DNA from: Camarhynchus parvulus | Taxonomy: Eukaryota; Chordata; Aves; Passeriformes; Thraupidae | Reading direction: 5' to 3' | Assembly (NCBI RefSeq): GCF_901933205.1 | Contig: NC_044572.1 | Span: 24,824,501-24,888,500 of the forward strand | DNA: 64,000 nucleotides | Part shown: piece by piece, positions 48,760-61,348 of the stretch | How positions within the stretch are numbered: position 1 is the stretch's first letter | How the letters are laid out: every line of letters begins with the position of its first letter | Notes under the pieces: generated by a model | Database searches by the model: none | Told to the model about the DNA's origin: nothing | Seen by the model: only the letters and a program-made list of their open reading frames with translations | Position numbers and translations under genes: made by a program

Positions 48760-50080
48760 AAAGCTGCAGATTGTGAGAATGACAAGATTCTCTACAAATG
48801 CTGTGGTCTAACGCCACTTTAACCCTGTTAGCTGATCAAAGGGAAATTGCAGATGGCCTGCTCAAATATCTCAGTATTTTCTTAAACCTTGCATCCTTTA
48901 GCCCTGTTAAAAGCCACTTCTCAGCTCCCCATTCAAAAACGGGGAGCAGAGATTCCTACAGCATCTGGACCATTGCCACAGATCAAGGCAAAGTCCCTAC
49001 ACCCTACCACTGCACATAAATAGAGTGTCACCAACCAGTTAGAAAACAGGAGCTCATTACTATCACCTAATAAAGAGATTGGTACCTCAAGGCATTCAAG
49101 AAGACAGCACCTTTTACAATGAAAAAAGTGAAAACATTCCTGCAGTGACACCAAGGTATATTGACTTTCTCAGCTGCTGGGAAAAATGCCTGTCACAATG
49201 ACATCAGCAGATTTATGGGTGAGGGTGTTGAAAAGGCTTTTGCAGAAACAGTCTGACTTTTAGCCCTGTCCTGCTTCAAAGCCTGCAAAAGTCTCTACCT
49301 GGCCTTTGCAGAGCTGGGTGAAGGTTCCAGCACGGCCAGCCATGAGCAGCCCAGAGGTACCTGCATGAATTTGGGTATCCAAATAAGTTTCTGAGTATAT
49401 GTTGGTTCTTTCATGATGATGTGAGGTAATGAAAAGGTTCTTAGTAATGACAAGATGTCAGAACATGTCACTGTCACAAACAGCCTCAAGCAAGGCTATG
49501 TCCTAGTCCAGCTCTTGTTTACTGCCTTCATGCAGCAGTTTTTGTTGCTGCATCTGGAAGCAGTGGCAAAGCAAGCTGCTTTAATTATTTTATAGGTGGC
49601 AGAATTGCTAAACTGGAGAGATGCCAGACTAAATCGAAAGTCAGAGAGGTCCTCAGGCAATCTGCCCTTTGGTGCTGACAGGGTGCTGGGTGTGCAGGAT
49701 AGTACTGGTGGTTTTCACTGCACTGCCACACTTTAGCCCTGTCACAAGCATCAAGAAAATAATGCTGGGGGTTTTTTTTCAGCCAGAAGCATGCTGAGCC
49801 AGTAGTGTGCCTTGGCACTACAATCCTTCAGTCTTGCAGGTGACATTCTGCTATCGTGGCGGCAAGCCCTGATAATTCAGCTGAGGGAGAGAGCCATGTG
49901 GCTTTTGAAAGATTAAAGCTGTGTATAAAAGCAAGGAGGCTCCTGACTTGAAAGACAAGTAAAGGAGAGCATGTTCCTGTCATTATCACTCCTCTGTACA
50001 GTAGGGCTGTCAGGCAAGACATGATTTCTCTGACTCTCAACCCACTTTATGTGCGTTACTTTCATGCACTGGCAAATAAA
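48760..50080 (+). mobile_element. Relic of a non-CR1 LINE reverse transcriptase
   Basis: Reading + in shifting frames, ordered stations of a non-LTR reverse transcriptase can be followed: TLLADQREI with FLNLAS (about 48820-48890), a GILTFSAAGKNA block (about 49157), LYLAFAELGEGSSTASHE as a decayed palm motif A (about 49293-49346), VTNSLKQGYVL (about 49473-49505), GGRIAKLERCQTKSKVREVL (about 49594-49655), a SIKKIM block (about 49750), and downstream AFERLK and TPLYSRAV blocks to about 50060. Their spacing and order fit one ORF2. The motifs differ from CR1 (VTSGVPQGS, ADDTKLGG types) and resemble the VTNGVKQGCVLAPTLF lineage that I remember from other animals. Stops and frameshifts show it is dead. 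Clade not assigned. Confidence 0.7.
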
Positions 50081-52892
50081 AAAACCCACAAAGTCAATGT
50101 CCTGAATGCTGAGATTTGATCCATTGTCAAATATTAACCACTGCCAAAGACTCTTGCAGTCTTAGGTACATTAGTATATATATCACACATATGTGCTGCA
50201 CACAGCTGTGTTTTGGGGCAGAAAGTGAAATACAATCCAGTATAACCATACAAAGATATAAAGGAATCATAAGCTATTTAACTTTTCTTTTAAGCATGAA
50301 CTATGAACAGATAATGTGAAAAGGAGTGTAGGACCTAATCCAACATGTACTGAAATCCTTGAGGGCTGCTACATCCTAGCCTCTCCTCTGTAAACTTGTG
50401 CCAAAGAGCAAAGAACATGGCCTTGGTAGCACCAGAGCCTTTGTAGCATCCAAAAACAACACCCTGCACCCATGCCTTCTTCACTCTGCCTTCGTGGAGG
50501 AGGTGTCACTGAGTGGCCAGGAGAGAAGGCACCCACAGGGTGTTACAGAGCACTGTCAGATGGAACATCTCTCTCGCTCTCAACCTAATGCAGCTCAAGA
50601 GCAGGCTGTACATGAATCTCATGAGGCTCTGAGGTACCTTCTAGAAGAAGGTAGACTTTGTGTTTTCTGCCTAATATCATCATACGGAAAGCAAAGTGGA
50701 GCTAGAGAGTACACAGCACAGAGCATTGTACACCTGACACCCAGAAACACTGAAATTCTCCTCATCTCCTAGGACTGCCCTGGGTGACTGCCCCCAGCAG
50801 CCCTCCAGCAGGTAGACAGCTTGAGTATGTGGTACCAAAACCACTAGAATTTGGCTGACAAGAGCTTTTAGGAGACACCACATACATTTTTTCTGTGGTT
50901 CACCTTTTGTTCTAACATGAGCAGAACTTTGAAATTTAAAAGCAAACAGCTGATTTCTATTGTATGATAAGAAAGCAGCAGTGATTAATTAGTTTTAAAC
51001 CCTTGATCAGCAACTTTGAGAGAAGCTCAACATTTCTGATCAAAGTGTGGAGGTACACATAGTGCTGACCATATTCCTATTTTTGACCACATTCATTTGA
51101 CTTATAAATACCAGCACCATGAACAAGAAATAAAGCCATGTACCTTCATCTTTCAGCAATCCTACATACAGTGGTCAGACGGCTGTAGAGCACTTCAGTA
51201 CCACCTGTTAAAATATTTTTGTGATCTATCTCAATATATATACATTCTGATTTTTAAAAATTCTACATCCATATAAATGGGTTTGGTGGTTGGGTTTGGT
51301 GGTTGGGTTTAGTTTGTTGGTTTTTTTTTTCCCATTAGCAGCTTCAAAACTTGTTGAATTCATGTTTTCTTATAATGTAATGGCACAAGTCTCCAATTCA
51401 ATAAAATTGCACATAGCTGGAACTTTCAGCACTTTCCTTTAAAGCGTAGGTGGGGCTTCAACTGTTGTGTAAAGTGTCTTTCCTGACACACCTAAGTGCT
51501 GTGCAAAGCTCAAAAGAAAATATAGACTGATGAGTCTGCTGGCCCCAGGCTGGCCTGGGGGCTTCTCTGCACAGCAGGTCAGATGAAGCCATGGAACTTG
51601 AGCATCACCAGAGAGCACAGAAAGGGAGACCTGTTAACCCTGACATCCTCAGCTGGACACACCACTGCCTCTGGCCTGCAGCTTCCTCGAAGTTTTGTGC
51701 CAAGAGTCTAGTTTTGCTCTGAGTCCTAAAGTCTCTTGTGTATTATGCAGCTGGCTCAGAGATTGGTCTCCAATTCCTACTCTTTTCCTTCCCCTAGGAG
51801 CACACTGGACACTTTTAGGTTGCCAACACCGTGCCATGGATGTCACCCAGGGTGCTGGTCACAAGCAGCCTTTGGGTGTTGGGAGGGAATGGTTTGGGCA
51901 AGAAGTTCATTACTGGGAGCCACAACCCTCCTTCCACCCCTCACATGCCCTGGGGATCATAGCCATCAATGGCCAAACTGGGGAAAAAACCAGATATTTA
52001 GGATTTACCTCTTCAACCTGGGGTAGTTTTCTCTCTTTGAACAACTCTGCTTTGGATATCAAACAGCAGTCACAGAAATGCACATCACCACACAAATCTT
52101 CCTCTAAGTGTTTCCTCAGAGACTCACTGCAAGCACTTCAGATTGCAAGCACTTTGGGTATTTACAGTCACTCTTTGCAGTTCCAACTTTCTCAGAGTTT
52201 TTAACGTGTGAACAATGCATATCACTTGTAAGAAAATAAGTCATAATTAAATAAAAATAGTTTGGGGAGATTTTTTTTTTAGTGAGTCGCTTTAAGTAAG
52301 ACCAGAATACCCACAGAAGGAAAGCTGGATTTTTTTCTAAAGGGAATGCTCTGACTTCTTCTATGGACTCTTCTCCAGGAATCAGGCACATCTGTATGAT
52401 GACCAGATCTTTCAGTGCACTTTCCATTGACTATGAGGTGAGAAATTAGATGGATTAAGAGAAAAAAAAAAGTAGTTTGCTGAATAGCACAACAGATTTT
52501 GTATCACAATTTGATTTCACTGTTAAGGAAGCAAAAATTTTAATTAATAAAAGAAAAACAGTAGTGTTCTATTTCTGCCTAGTATTTGAAAGCAGTTTCT
52601 AATATTACAATGGCACATACCTTATTTACTAATGAACTTTTATTTATGCATACTATTACTAAACATGTTCTAGAAATCAACTCACTTATCTAAATATTGA
52701 TTGAATTATTGACTTTGACAAACACATATACTTTACTACTAAAAATACTCTCCTACAGAGGGTTTTTTGTAACCCTCTTTTATTTTACTTACTTTACAAT
52801 TAGATTTATAGCACTGGTTATATTTGTCTTACTTTACACTTAATGTTTCCAGAGTATGTCTGATCTGGTTTTGATTTCCATCTTCAGGCAAG
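50081..52892. other. Intergenic sequence
   Basis: No gene recognised. Long frames such as 51695-52204 (+) show no domain. A G-rich 13-bp direct repeat (two units plus a partial) lies at 51279-51312. Confidence 0.55.
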
Positions 52893-53238
52893 TGAAATTG
52901 CACCCTACAAATGTTTCACAGACTCTTGCAGGAGACAGTGTGACAAACTCAAGACTCAGATATTTATGCTGTAGGTATTGATGTTTGGGCTCAGGAGGAA
53001 AAATATTTTCTTGTCTGAGCTGAGTGCTGGCATGCTGTAAGAGTCACATAATCCTCCAAACAATCTCACTCTGGCTTGTGTCTGACTTTGAATAGTTTTA
53101 TTTGCTTTCCTGTGCCTGCCAAGGAAACAAGTTTTAGCTTGAGAAAGGTGGTGGCACAAGTGGGTACCTACATCCCCTCTCTACACTTATCCTTGCTTCA
53201 GAAATGTTCTTGTGCCTCTTCCCATGTAAAAAAATCTT
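52893..53238 (+). repeat. Paired repeat, copy 1 (346 bp)
   Basis: Near-identical by eye to 56693-57060 in the same orientation, from TGAAATTGCACCCTACAA to CATGTAAAAAAATCTT, with scattered substitutions and one gap of about 22 bases. Both edges are abrupt. No known family recognised. Confidence 0.9.
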
Positions 53239-56200
53239 TTACCAGCCTTAAGAGGAGAGGATACAGCAATGTGAAGGCTCTTTAGCCTATTCTTCTCTTG
53301 GAGAAATTATATATTTCAACCAGGAATAAAAGCACTACTCCAAGTTACCATTTCTCAGAAGGAAGTACATTCTCGACGAGATTTGTGCTGCAACAGAATG
53401 ATAAGTGGGTTGATTTTTTTAAAGGTTTAATTATAAAGAATCTTCTTGAAATATCTTGAAATTGAAGAGTTTTCTCCAAATGTTTTTCAGTTTTAGATGC
53501 AATTCACCAGGTCTTTGACATGACTATATTGATACTAAAAGGTGTCAGACTCCTGGGGCTTTTGATATTTCAGGACTTCTTATGTTAGGTCTGGGTAATC
53601 TGTTGACGACAAAGAAAGCCCACAGTGCACAGCATTTTCCTGTTTCTTATATAATGATTTAAAAGGAAGAGCCAAGTGGTGATCTTTATTTTAAACTTAG
53701 TTAAAATGATTTAATTGAGAATATGGTTGGGAAAGGACAGACTATAAAAAGAATAAAAATGAGTTAAATGAGGACTTGGCCCAGAGAATGCAGGAGAAAA
53801 AAATTAAAATGAAGCAAAAATAAAGCCTACATCCAATGCCTAGACAAAGCTGCTGAGAAAGTTGTGATTGGTCACTATGGCAACAGATTTTTAAATGGAA
53901 ATAAAATGCTTTTAATACTGCAGGCACATTTTTCTATACAGATCTAGTAAATTAACTCAGACTCATTAAAGTGAACGTAATTTTACAATACATATCCTAT
54001 ATAATGTTAGAAATAGCAGTACACAGAAAATCAAAATATAAATAGCTATAAGATGTTGATGTTTTTACCATATTACTGGTTCAGTCATGCAGAGGCTCAG
54101 GAGGTAAATGGTAACATTGCTTATTTTCTTTCCTCAGGGAACATTTTAATAACTGGTGTAAATCAAGGCAACTGTAAGCTTAAATGAGAAATATTTTCCT
54201 TTATTTTCTTGGCTTTTATACTAATGGTCTCGGGGTGGTGAACAAACATATTGAGCTCCATTCCATGATGTAAGAGTTTGTTCATACACCATCTACTCCA
54301 CACTGGTGGAGGTAATTCACTTCTCATCCCCTTTGCTCCACATCCCACACAACAGCATCAAAGCCAAGCCAGCCTTGCATTACTCGTGCACATTTTGATG
54401 TCTGTCAGCAAGAACTGGAATTCCTGCACTTGGAGCAGGATTTATCCTGTCCACTACCAATAAAACCAGCATCTAAGATGATGTGCATATCCTGTTTTAG
54501 ACTAACACAGCTATATTGTCACTTCTGCATCTTCGAACTGGATCTGTTGTGCTCAGGGAAGGTAGAGGTCAATACCCTGAATGAGCACAATTAACAGCTT
54601 ACATTTCTTGGAAATGTAGCAAGCAGCCACTGTGTAAAAATTGCTGATTTATCAGCAATGGTTGGGAAACACAGGCAACAGCAGAGATTGAAAACATTAA
54701 TCGAAAACCCTGGCACAACCCCGTGGGCATGGGACGGTGATGAAGCCACATCAGACCTGCACTATCCATGCCTCTCTGCTGCCTCCTGCCGTGTTCCTGA
54801 TGCACTGCTTGATTGCGACACCTCCTCTTCCCTCTCCACACCTTCACCCTTCAGGCAGATTCTTCCATATGCTTTATTTCGGCATTGCTTCAGATTCAGT
54901 CCTTCTGAGCAAGAATAGTTTGATTCTCAGGCCAGCAAAGAGCTGGCTCTTTGGTGCCTGTTTAAACACCAGTACTGCTTCCACTGGAAGTGTTTATATT
55001 TTCATATATCAGCATTTTGATCCAAGAAAACTGGCATTATAGAGCAATTTCAGAACTGGAGATCCATTCACATTTCAGCTGTTTGCCTGTCCTAAAACTC
55101 CTGTCACTTTATTCAACAGATATTTAATATCAAGGAAATAATTTCATATATAGGAACCATCTCATAAACACCATCTGAGCTCTACACAAGTCTCACTTGG
55201 ACAGGCAAGGCAGAAGCTGTTGGGAAGAGCCTGATGATAATCTCCCATCTTCAGCCAGCTGTTGCCACGGCTCAGCCCCAGCAGGGAGCCCGGCCAAGCA
55301 GCAGCAGCCCCACATCAGAGTGGGAAGGGAAGATGCAGCTGCCTGCAAGGCACTTTCTCTGGGCAATGAATTCTTTTTGCCCTGAAGGAATACTTGTCTT
55401 TAAAGAACTGCTTTCCAAAGGCTTCATTGAAACCATAGTCCATGCCTCACTGCATCAGGAGGAAAGAAGAGGCGAAGATTCACATTCATATTTAAGTTTG
55501 GTTGCAAAGTCCTACTGTTTTACATACATACTGAGACATCAAACTGCAAAAAATATGAAGAGAATTTTCCACTAAGCATAGACAGGCAAGACTTGTTTTC
55601 TCCATGTCTTAGAAATACTGTCCACTTGATTTTAAATTCTGTGTACATGCTTTGTGTTTACAACATTCATGCCCTTTGAATCAAAGAGAACCTTCAAGCA
55701 GTCTGGCTTCGTATCTATGGTATTTCTTTCAATGGTTTTGTAGAACAAATGCATTTTGTATATACTTTTTATAGGACAATAAACTAATAATTATCTTAGT
55801 AGTAATTTCTGAAGGACTATTCTTTAATGTAAAACACCCTAAATTTAACAGCTAACACACCAATATCAATAGCTAATCCAACCCTGAGCTTCTGAACATG
55901 GTGATAAATACATTGATAGCAGGAACAGGGACAATGTGCAGGAATAAAGGAAAATGGATCCCTGGAGCTGAAGATGGAAAGAGCAGGCATAAAAGCCAAA
56001 ACAAAATCCATGGAAGGATGTGCTAAGCTTTCACCATGAATACAAGAACCGCTATGAGAACAAAATTCTGGATTGTTTCCATCAACTTTTGATTTTGTAA
56101 CATGTGTGTACCTTAAGGCTTAAGCATGTCACTTGCTCCATATTTCTAAATTACTCTTGCTTTACTGGAAGCAAAGCCTAACTCTCCTAGGAGCAGAGGT

Positions 56201-56692
56201 TCCCAGTTCCTAGGAACTGTACTTCACTGACTTGGGAAGCTTATGTCTAAATGCCTTTCAGTGTCTGAAACTGTTTCTATCCCTTACAAATGAGAACAAA
56301 AGTGAAATAATATAGCAAAGAACAAGTGGAGGATTCAAAACCAATGATACCAAGAAGGTCTCAGGTTAAGCAGTCACAGGGATGAATTTAAAGAGATGAT
56401 TTTTCTCAAAAGATGATTTACAGCTGAGCACCTGGAGAAGATAGTTTGCCCCTGGCAGAGTCAAAGAGCTTTTTTCGTAATAAGAAATAAAGCAAGCAGC
56501 ATGGGGATGATTTATGTAATCTTCAGACTCAGAACTGGCATCCTGGAAAAAGAAAATCAGATAAAATACAATGATGGCTAAGGCTGGCAGAAAGATGTGC
56601 AGCAGTGGGAAAAAAATCAATAGTAATATTAGCAAAAAAATGTGCAAAATGAATAAGAGAGCTGTGCTTAATCCAGTTTGGGAAGGGAGAGC
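53239..56692. other. Sequence between the paired repeats (3.45 kb)
   Basis: AT-rich to mixed composition with no long open frame and no retroviral gag- or pol-like coding that I could see. The last bases before copy 2 are purine-rich (GGGAAGGGAGAG). Confidence 0.55.
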
Positions 56693-57060
56693 TGAAATTG
56701 CACCCTACAAGAGTTTCCACAGACTCTTGCAGGAGACATTGTGACAAACTCAAGACCCAGATATTTATGCTGTAGGTATTGATGTTTGGGCTCAGGAGGA
56801 AAAATATTTTCTCATTCGAGCTGAGCACTGGCATGCTGTAAGAGTCACATAATCCTCCAAACTACCTCACTCTGGTTTGTGTCTGTCTTTGAATAGTTTT
56901 ATTTGCTTTCCTGTGCCTACCAAAGAAACAAGTCTTACCTTGAGACGGGTGGTGGCACAAGTGGGTACCTACATCCCCTCTCTACACTTATCCTTGTGCC
57001 TCTAATCCAACACCTTCCTTCAGAAATGTTCTTGTGCCTCTTCCCATGTAAAAAAATCTT
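56693..57060 (+). repeat. Paired repeat, copy 2 (368 bp)
   Basis: Second copy of the 52893-53238 sequence. It carries about 22 extra bases near 56996-57017 (TGCCTCTAATCCAACACCTT region) that copy 1 lacks, consistent with a small deletion in copy 1 or insertion here. Confidence 0.9.
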
Positions 57061-60000
57061 GGGAAAAAGACAAGACAAGAAACAAGGGATCCACTTGGCA
57101 ACATAAGGGATACACAAGGTGACATTGCCCAGGGAGCGCAGCAGCGGGGCAGGCTTGGTCAGATGCTGCGGATGCTGTAAGGGCCAGGGCAAAGTGAGGG
57201 GCTCTGATCACTGCTGCTACAGTACTTCTACAAGCATGAGCTGCTCAGAAGAGATCAAAGTGTGGGATTAAGTCAAGGATCTGTTTTATGCTCCAGGCCC
57301 AGAGATGTGACATTCAGCACATCGCCCTCCTTAGCACGTAAGGCTTCAGAACAGAGCAGGCTGCCTCACAGGGAGGTGCGCTCCTGCTGCTGAAGCAGCC
57401 CTGGTTAGCTGGCCACCATCCTCCCTGGCCAGGTGCACTGGGACACTGCTGCAAGGCAGTGGGTCCCTCTGGAGCTGGGGAGGGGAGAATCTTTGTGACA
57501 CCCCGGTGAGGGTGACCCTGGAGCTGCTGCTGCTCTCTGCATCCCCACAGTGCTGCCACAGGAGCAGGGCTGCTCCAGAGCAGGCTGGCTGGGCACTGCC
57601 AGGATGTTCATTATCGCAACTTGGAGCAGCCCTACAGCTCTGCTTGCATCAGCACCTTGCTTTGGGAGCGTTTCTCATTCTGCTGGCTTCCTGCCTGCCC
57701 CAGCACAGAGTTCAGGATGTTTGGTTTCACCTCCAAATTCCATTCAAGCTGTTCCCAGCATTGCTGTGAGTTATGTGTCTGCCAATACATTACTGCTATA
57801 CCTCAGCAAGTGCCAAGGAAGGGAAGGGGCGCTGGCTCCTCAGGAATCACACTCTGCACAGTCTGCCTGAGTATGCCTTTTCTCACTCTCTGCTTAAGCC
57901 TGTCCTTGTCTTCCTATGAGCAGTCCCAGCTCTGATTTTCATTCATACCCCTGTGCCACCCATCATCCTTCCCATAACAGCACCCCAGTGGTGCTCAAGC
58001 ACTCACCTCCAGCCAGCTGTCCCCTGCTCAGCTCAGCTGCTTGGTGCCCAACCTAATAAAGGGCATGACCTACTGAAAGCAATGGAAATGCTTCCCTTGA
58101 CTTCAGCGGGCTTTAGAACAAGCCTGTGATAATGCTGATGGAGAGGGTCCCCAGCAACCCAACTAAAGCCAGGGACAGTGGTCCCATCAGCTGAAGTGGG
58201 AAGCAGAGCGCACCTCAAGAGGTTGTCTGCCCTTCTCTTGTTTACTGTGTAACATTCACACCTGCTTCTTACAACCTGCTGTAGCCCCTTCTGAGGGGCA
58301 GATCCAGCCTGTCCCCCAAGGTGCCAAGATCTCTGAGCTCAGAGGGACAGGGTGTTCGTGTGCCTGTGGTTTGTCCTGTGCTGTGTGGCACCGCATGGAG
58401 CAGAAGGAAGGCTTGGGGGCAGAATCTGTCTCCCTGGAAAAAGCGTGCCTTCTCATTGGCACTGTAATTTAGACAACTGATCCTAAATGTGGAAACCATG
58501 GGGGTTTTTTACTGGATACAGTATGTGAATGCACAGCACCCATGGCAGTGGCGTCGAGTCTAACTTACAAATATTGTAAATACTGTAGCTGCCATTTATA
58601 TTAACCAAAGGATGAGCTTTTGTTTCACGGCACGATGTTCAGAATATTTGGCAGCCCTGGGGACTGGATGACATCCGTGTTGACTTTCAAAATCAAACTG
58701 CCACCTTGTGGTACGGCGAGGGAGAAGCCTGCAGGAAACCGTACAGACAACAAAAATACAGATGTAGAGTAAAAACTGGCCCCTTTTGTTCCCCCATGTC
58801 TTACAGGATTTATGAATTCTTAAATATGTTTTGATTATACTTCAGGCAAATTAATAAAAATATTTATGTTGTTATTTAAAAAGACTAACTTTTGGGATTG
58901 TTTGTCAATTCAAAACATAGAAACATTTCCTTATTCTTGTGTGTAATTGCACTGAAACCATACGTAAGAGTAGATTTTCTTCAAGATTAGACCCAAACAT
59001 TGCTTACAGGAAAACACTAACTACTAAGGCCCTGTAGGCATCTATATAGGCAATATACATATCTAGAATTGCTTCTTTTCTCTCTTTTAAACTTAATGAT
59101 AAGAAAAATTTCTGTGAGAGTCAGAGCAGGGACACACAAATTGATGAAGATGAGCAAGTTGTAATCTGGTCTGAGGTGCTGTTCCTTCCTCACATGCTCT
59201 TGGACCATGACAAATGCAAGGTAATTTTAATCAGCTTTCTCTTTCACTGTGGGCCAGCACAAATTACTTCATCTTGCTTGTCAACCAAGAGCAAGCACGA
59301 TGGATCAGCAGATGTGCAGGAATCTGTTACAGCAACATGCTTGTGCATGTCAACCTTTGAGCAGCAGAGGGGCACAGAGAAGTCCCAGCACAAATCTTTC
59401 AGCTAGATTGAATATCCTGGTGTCATATAATACCATTTATGAAAGGTGAGAGATAAAAAGCTAACCAACTCCAAATCAAAAGTGTAGCTGAGGTGGGCAA
59501 TTGATTGCAGCCACACAGCAGTGCTTTGTGCATCCACAATGTTCCAGGAATATAGTGATTTAAAAATAAAGTTGCAGGTAACAAGAAGCCTGTAAGGTCT
59601 GGGGTTCACATTCAGTTCCTCTCCTCATACCAGGGAAGCATCAACACTTTTTTAAAGCCTGAAGTCATCCACTCAAAGCAGGCAGGAGGTGGTTCTGTGG
59701 GAGGGAATGTAAAGGTATGAAGAGCCCAATACTGACTCTGCTCTTAAGCCTCAAAAGACACAAATGAGCTGCCTGGGACCTATGGCTACAGGGCAAGCCA
59801 TTTTCCTTCCCCTTGTGACTATTACAACTTACATTACCTTGGGATATTGGTTTTTGTAAAGTATTTTTCATCCAGAAGTACATAGGTAGAAGGAACTCAC
59901 AAATATGAGCTGCTGCCTGGTACCACCTTTGCTGAGCACAGGCTGTAGGAGAGACTTGGTGAGCAGTCCCATGGACAGGGGTCCTGCAGGTGCTGATGGG

Positions 60001-60970
60001 GCTGCCTGAGGAATCTCTGGAAACCCTTCAAGCAGAGAGGCTGCTCTGACTTCCCCTGTCACCTGGCTCACGTCTCCAGCAGCCCACTTGGCAGCCAAAC
60101 TCACAGGAAGGAGAAATATGAAGATTTTTTATCATGGCAGTTGTGGTGGTGTCTGCTTTGCTGGGCAATTTAAATCAAGGGTAAGTAGTGTTCTTCTAGC
60201 TGTGGTCTCATCCAGCAGCCCAAGTGGGTGCAGGTGTGAGCCACTTCTAAGTGATGCATGGCAGCAGCACATGATGGCTACATGTGGGTCCTCATCCTCC
60301 AACAGCTGTCAGGACAGGGATGGGGCTGGCAAAGACTGCAGCAAAAAGCAGGGAAGGGGCAGTGTTTAGTGGGTGATGGGCTTGTGAGAGGGAAGTTCTG
60401 AATTTAGATGAAGGGCGAGCAGGGGAAGGAGAAGAGCCTATGGACCCAAGCAGTCTCCTGTGCTTGCAGCTGAGTTAATTCACACACAAACCCCTGCAGT
60501 GTATGAGATCCCCCACCCCATAATGTGCCTGTACAGCCCTGCAGCCCCCTTGTCCCAGCATTTCTCCTTCCAAGGAGCACTGCTTGTTGCCCCTGAGCTC
60601 AGCACCGGCAAGCAGAATGCTGTCCTGGAGAAGAGTGGGTTACCTCCCACATGAAGAGTGCCCTGGAGATTTTTTAGGGTTTTTTTCCTGAATTGCACTA
60701 GTTAAAAGGCACCTGTGGGCAGAGCATCTCATCCCATTGCAGCCAATAAGTCAGCCATGGCCAGTCTGAAAGGAAGTGTGGGCGCTTCTCCAGCAGAGAA
60801 ACAGCACCCAGGACTAGTTCTTTTAATATAAGTGTATGGGCAGCACCAGAAGGTAATCAGTGGTTAATGAAGCTTAATGTGTATGAAGCCCATGGAGGTA
60901 ACTCTTAATTTGTTTTAATTGCTGGTGTGTCTGTCCTCGCTTTCATCAAAAGAGCGTGATGATATCCAAG
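57061..60970. other. Intergenic sequence upstream of ASB4
   Basis: Mixed GC content with GC-richer parts at 57.3-57.7 and 60.0-60.7 kb. No gene, RNA or recognised repeat. A 26-bp stretch at 58327-58352 recurs inverted at 62907-62932. Confidence 0.55.
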
Positions 60971-60974
60971 AGTG

Positions 60975-61009
60975 GCATTTCGATGCCCGAAATGCTCCTC
61001 ATATAAATA
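60975..61009 (+). promoter_or_regulatory. ASB4: ASB4 core promoter: inverted repeat plus TATA box
   Basis: TATAAATA at 61002-61009 lies 126 bases before the ASB4 ATG, placing a start site near 61,030-61,040. Seven bases upstream of the TATA box is a perfect 8-bp inverted repeat, GCATTTCG and CGAAATGC, around a 5-base spacer (60975-60995), a likely dimeric factor site. A TATA promoter fits a tissue-restricted gene. Confidence 0.5.
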
Positions 61010-61070
61010 GAACAAGCAGATCAGCATGACTGAGTGATAAAATTACCTTCTGGTCTTCAGAAACTCCAGC

Positions 61071-61229
61071 ATGCAACTGTGCTCTAGGCACCTCGGTGTG
61101 CCCCTCTTCAGAGCACAAACAGACCCGTTTGGAAATGGATTTGGAGGAGACATACAAAGAGGGAGAGACCACAGAGGGGAAAATGACTCGAGCTGCAGCT
61201 GCAAAGTTGGTGAAAAAAGCTTTTCTTGA
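61071..61229 (+). promoter_or_regulatory. Overlapping upstream ORF of ASB4
   Basis: If transcription starts near 61,035, the first ATG in the leader is at 61071. It opens a 52-codon frame, offset by one from ASB4, that ends at TGA 61227-61229, past the ASB4 ATG. Such an overlapping uORF usually lowers translation of the main frame. Not established as translated. Confidence 0.35.
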
Positions 61230-61348
61230 AGCCCTGAAGTCCAATGACTTCGAAACACTGGAAGAGCTCTTGAGCCAAAAGAAAATAGACGTGGACACAG
61301 TGTTTGAAGTGGAAGATGAAAACCTGATTCTGGCATCCTACAAACAAG
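61135..61348 (+). CDS. ASB4: ASB4, first coding exon (gene continues beyond window)
   Basis: ASB4 is an ankyrin-repeat and SOCS-box protein, the substrate adaptor of a cullin-5/elongin ubiquitin ligase, expressed in vascular and hypothalamic cells in mammals. The exon encodes [16 protein letters not shown], then [40 protein letters not shown] and [15 protein letters not shown] plus one base before GTAAAT. The block from AAKLVK to ASYKQ closely matches the human N-terminus. The first in-frame ATG (61135) was chosen; a second at 61183 would remove 16 residues. The bird N-terminus is longer than the human one and differs before AAKLVK. Ankyrin repeats and SOCS box would lie in later exons. Confidence 0.92.

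Noticed and set aside
51695..52204. 169-codon + frame in the intergenic region.
   Set aside because: No recognisable domain, signal peptide or splice context; composition looks like chance.
52893..57060. The paired 346-bp repeats as the two LTRs of a provirus.
   Set aside because: The edges are not TG and CA, no primer-binding site follows copy 1, and the interior lacks gag or pol-like frames. The purine tract before copy 2 alone is not enough.
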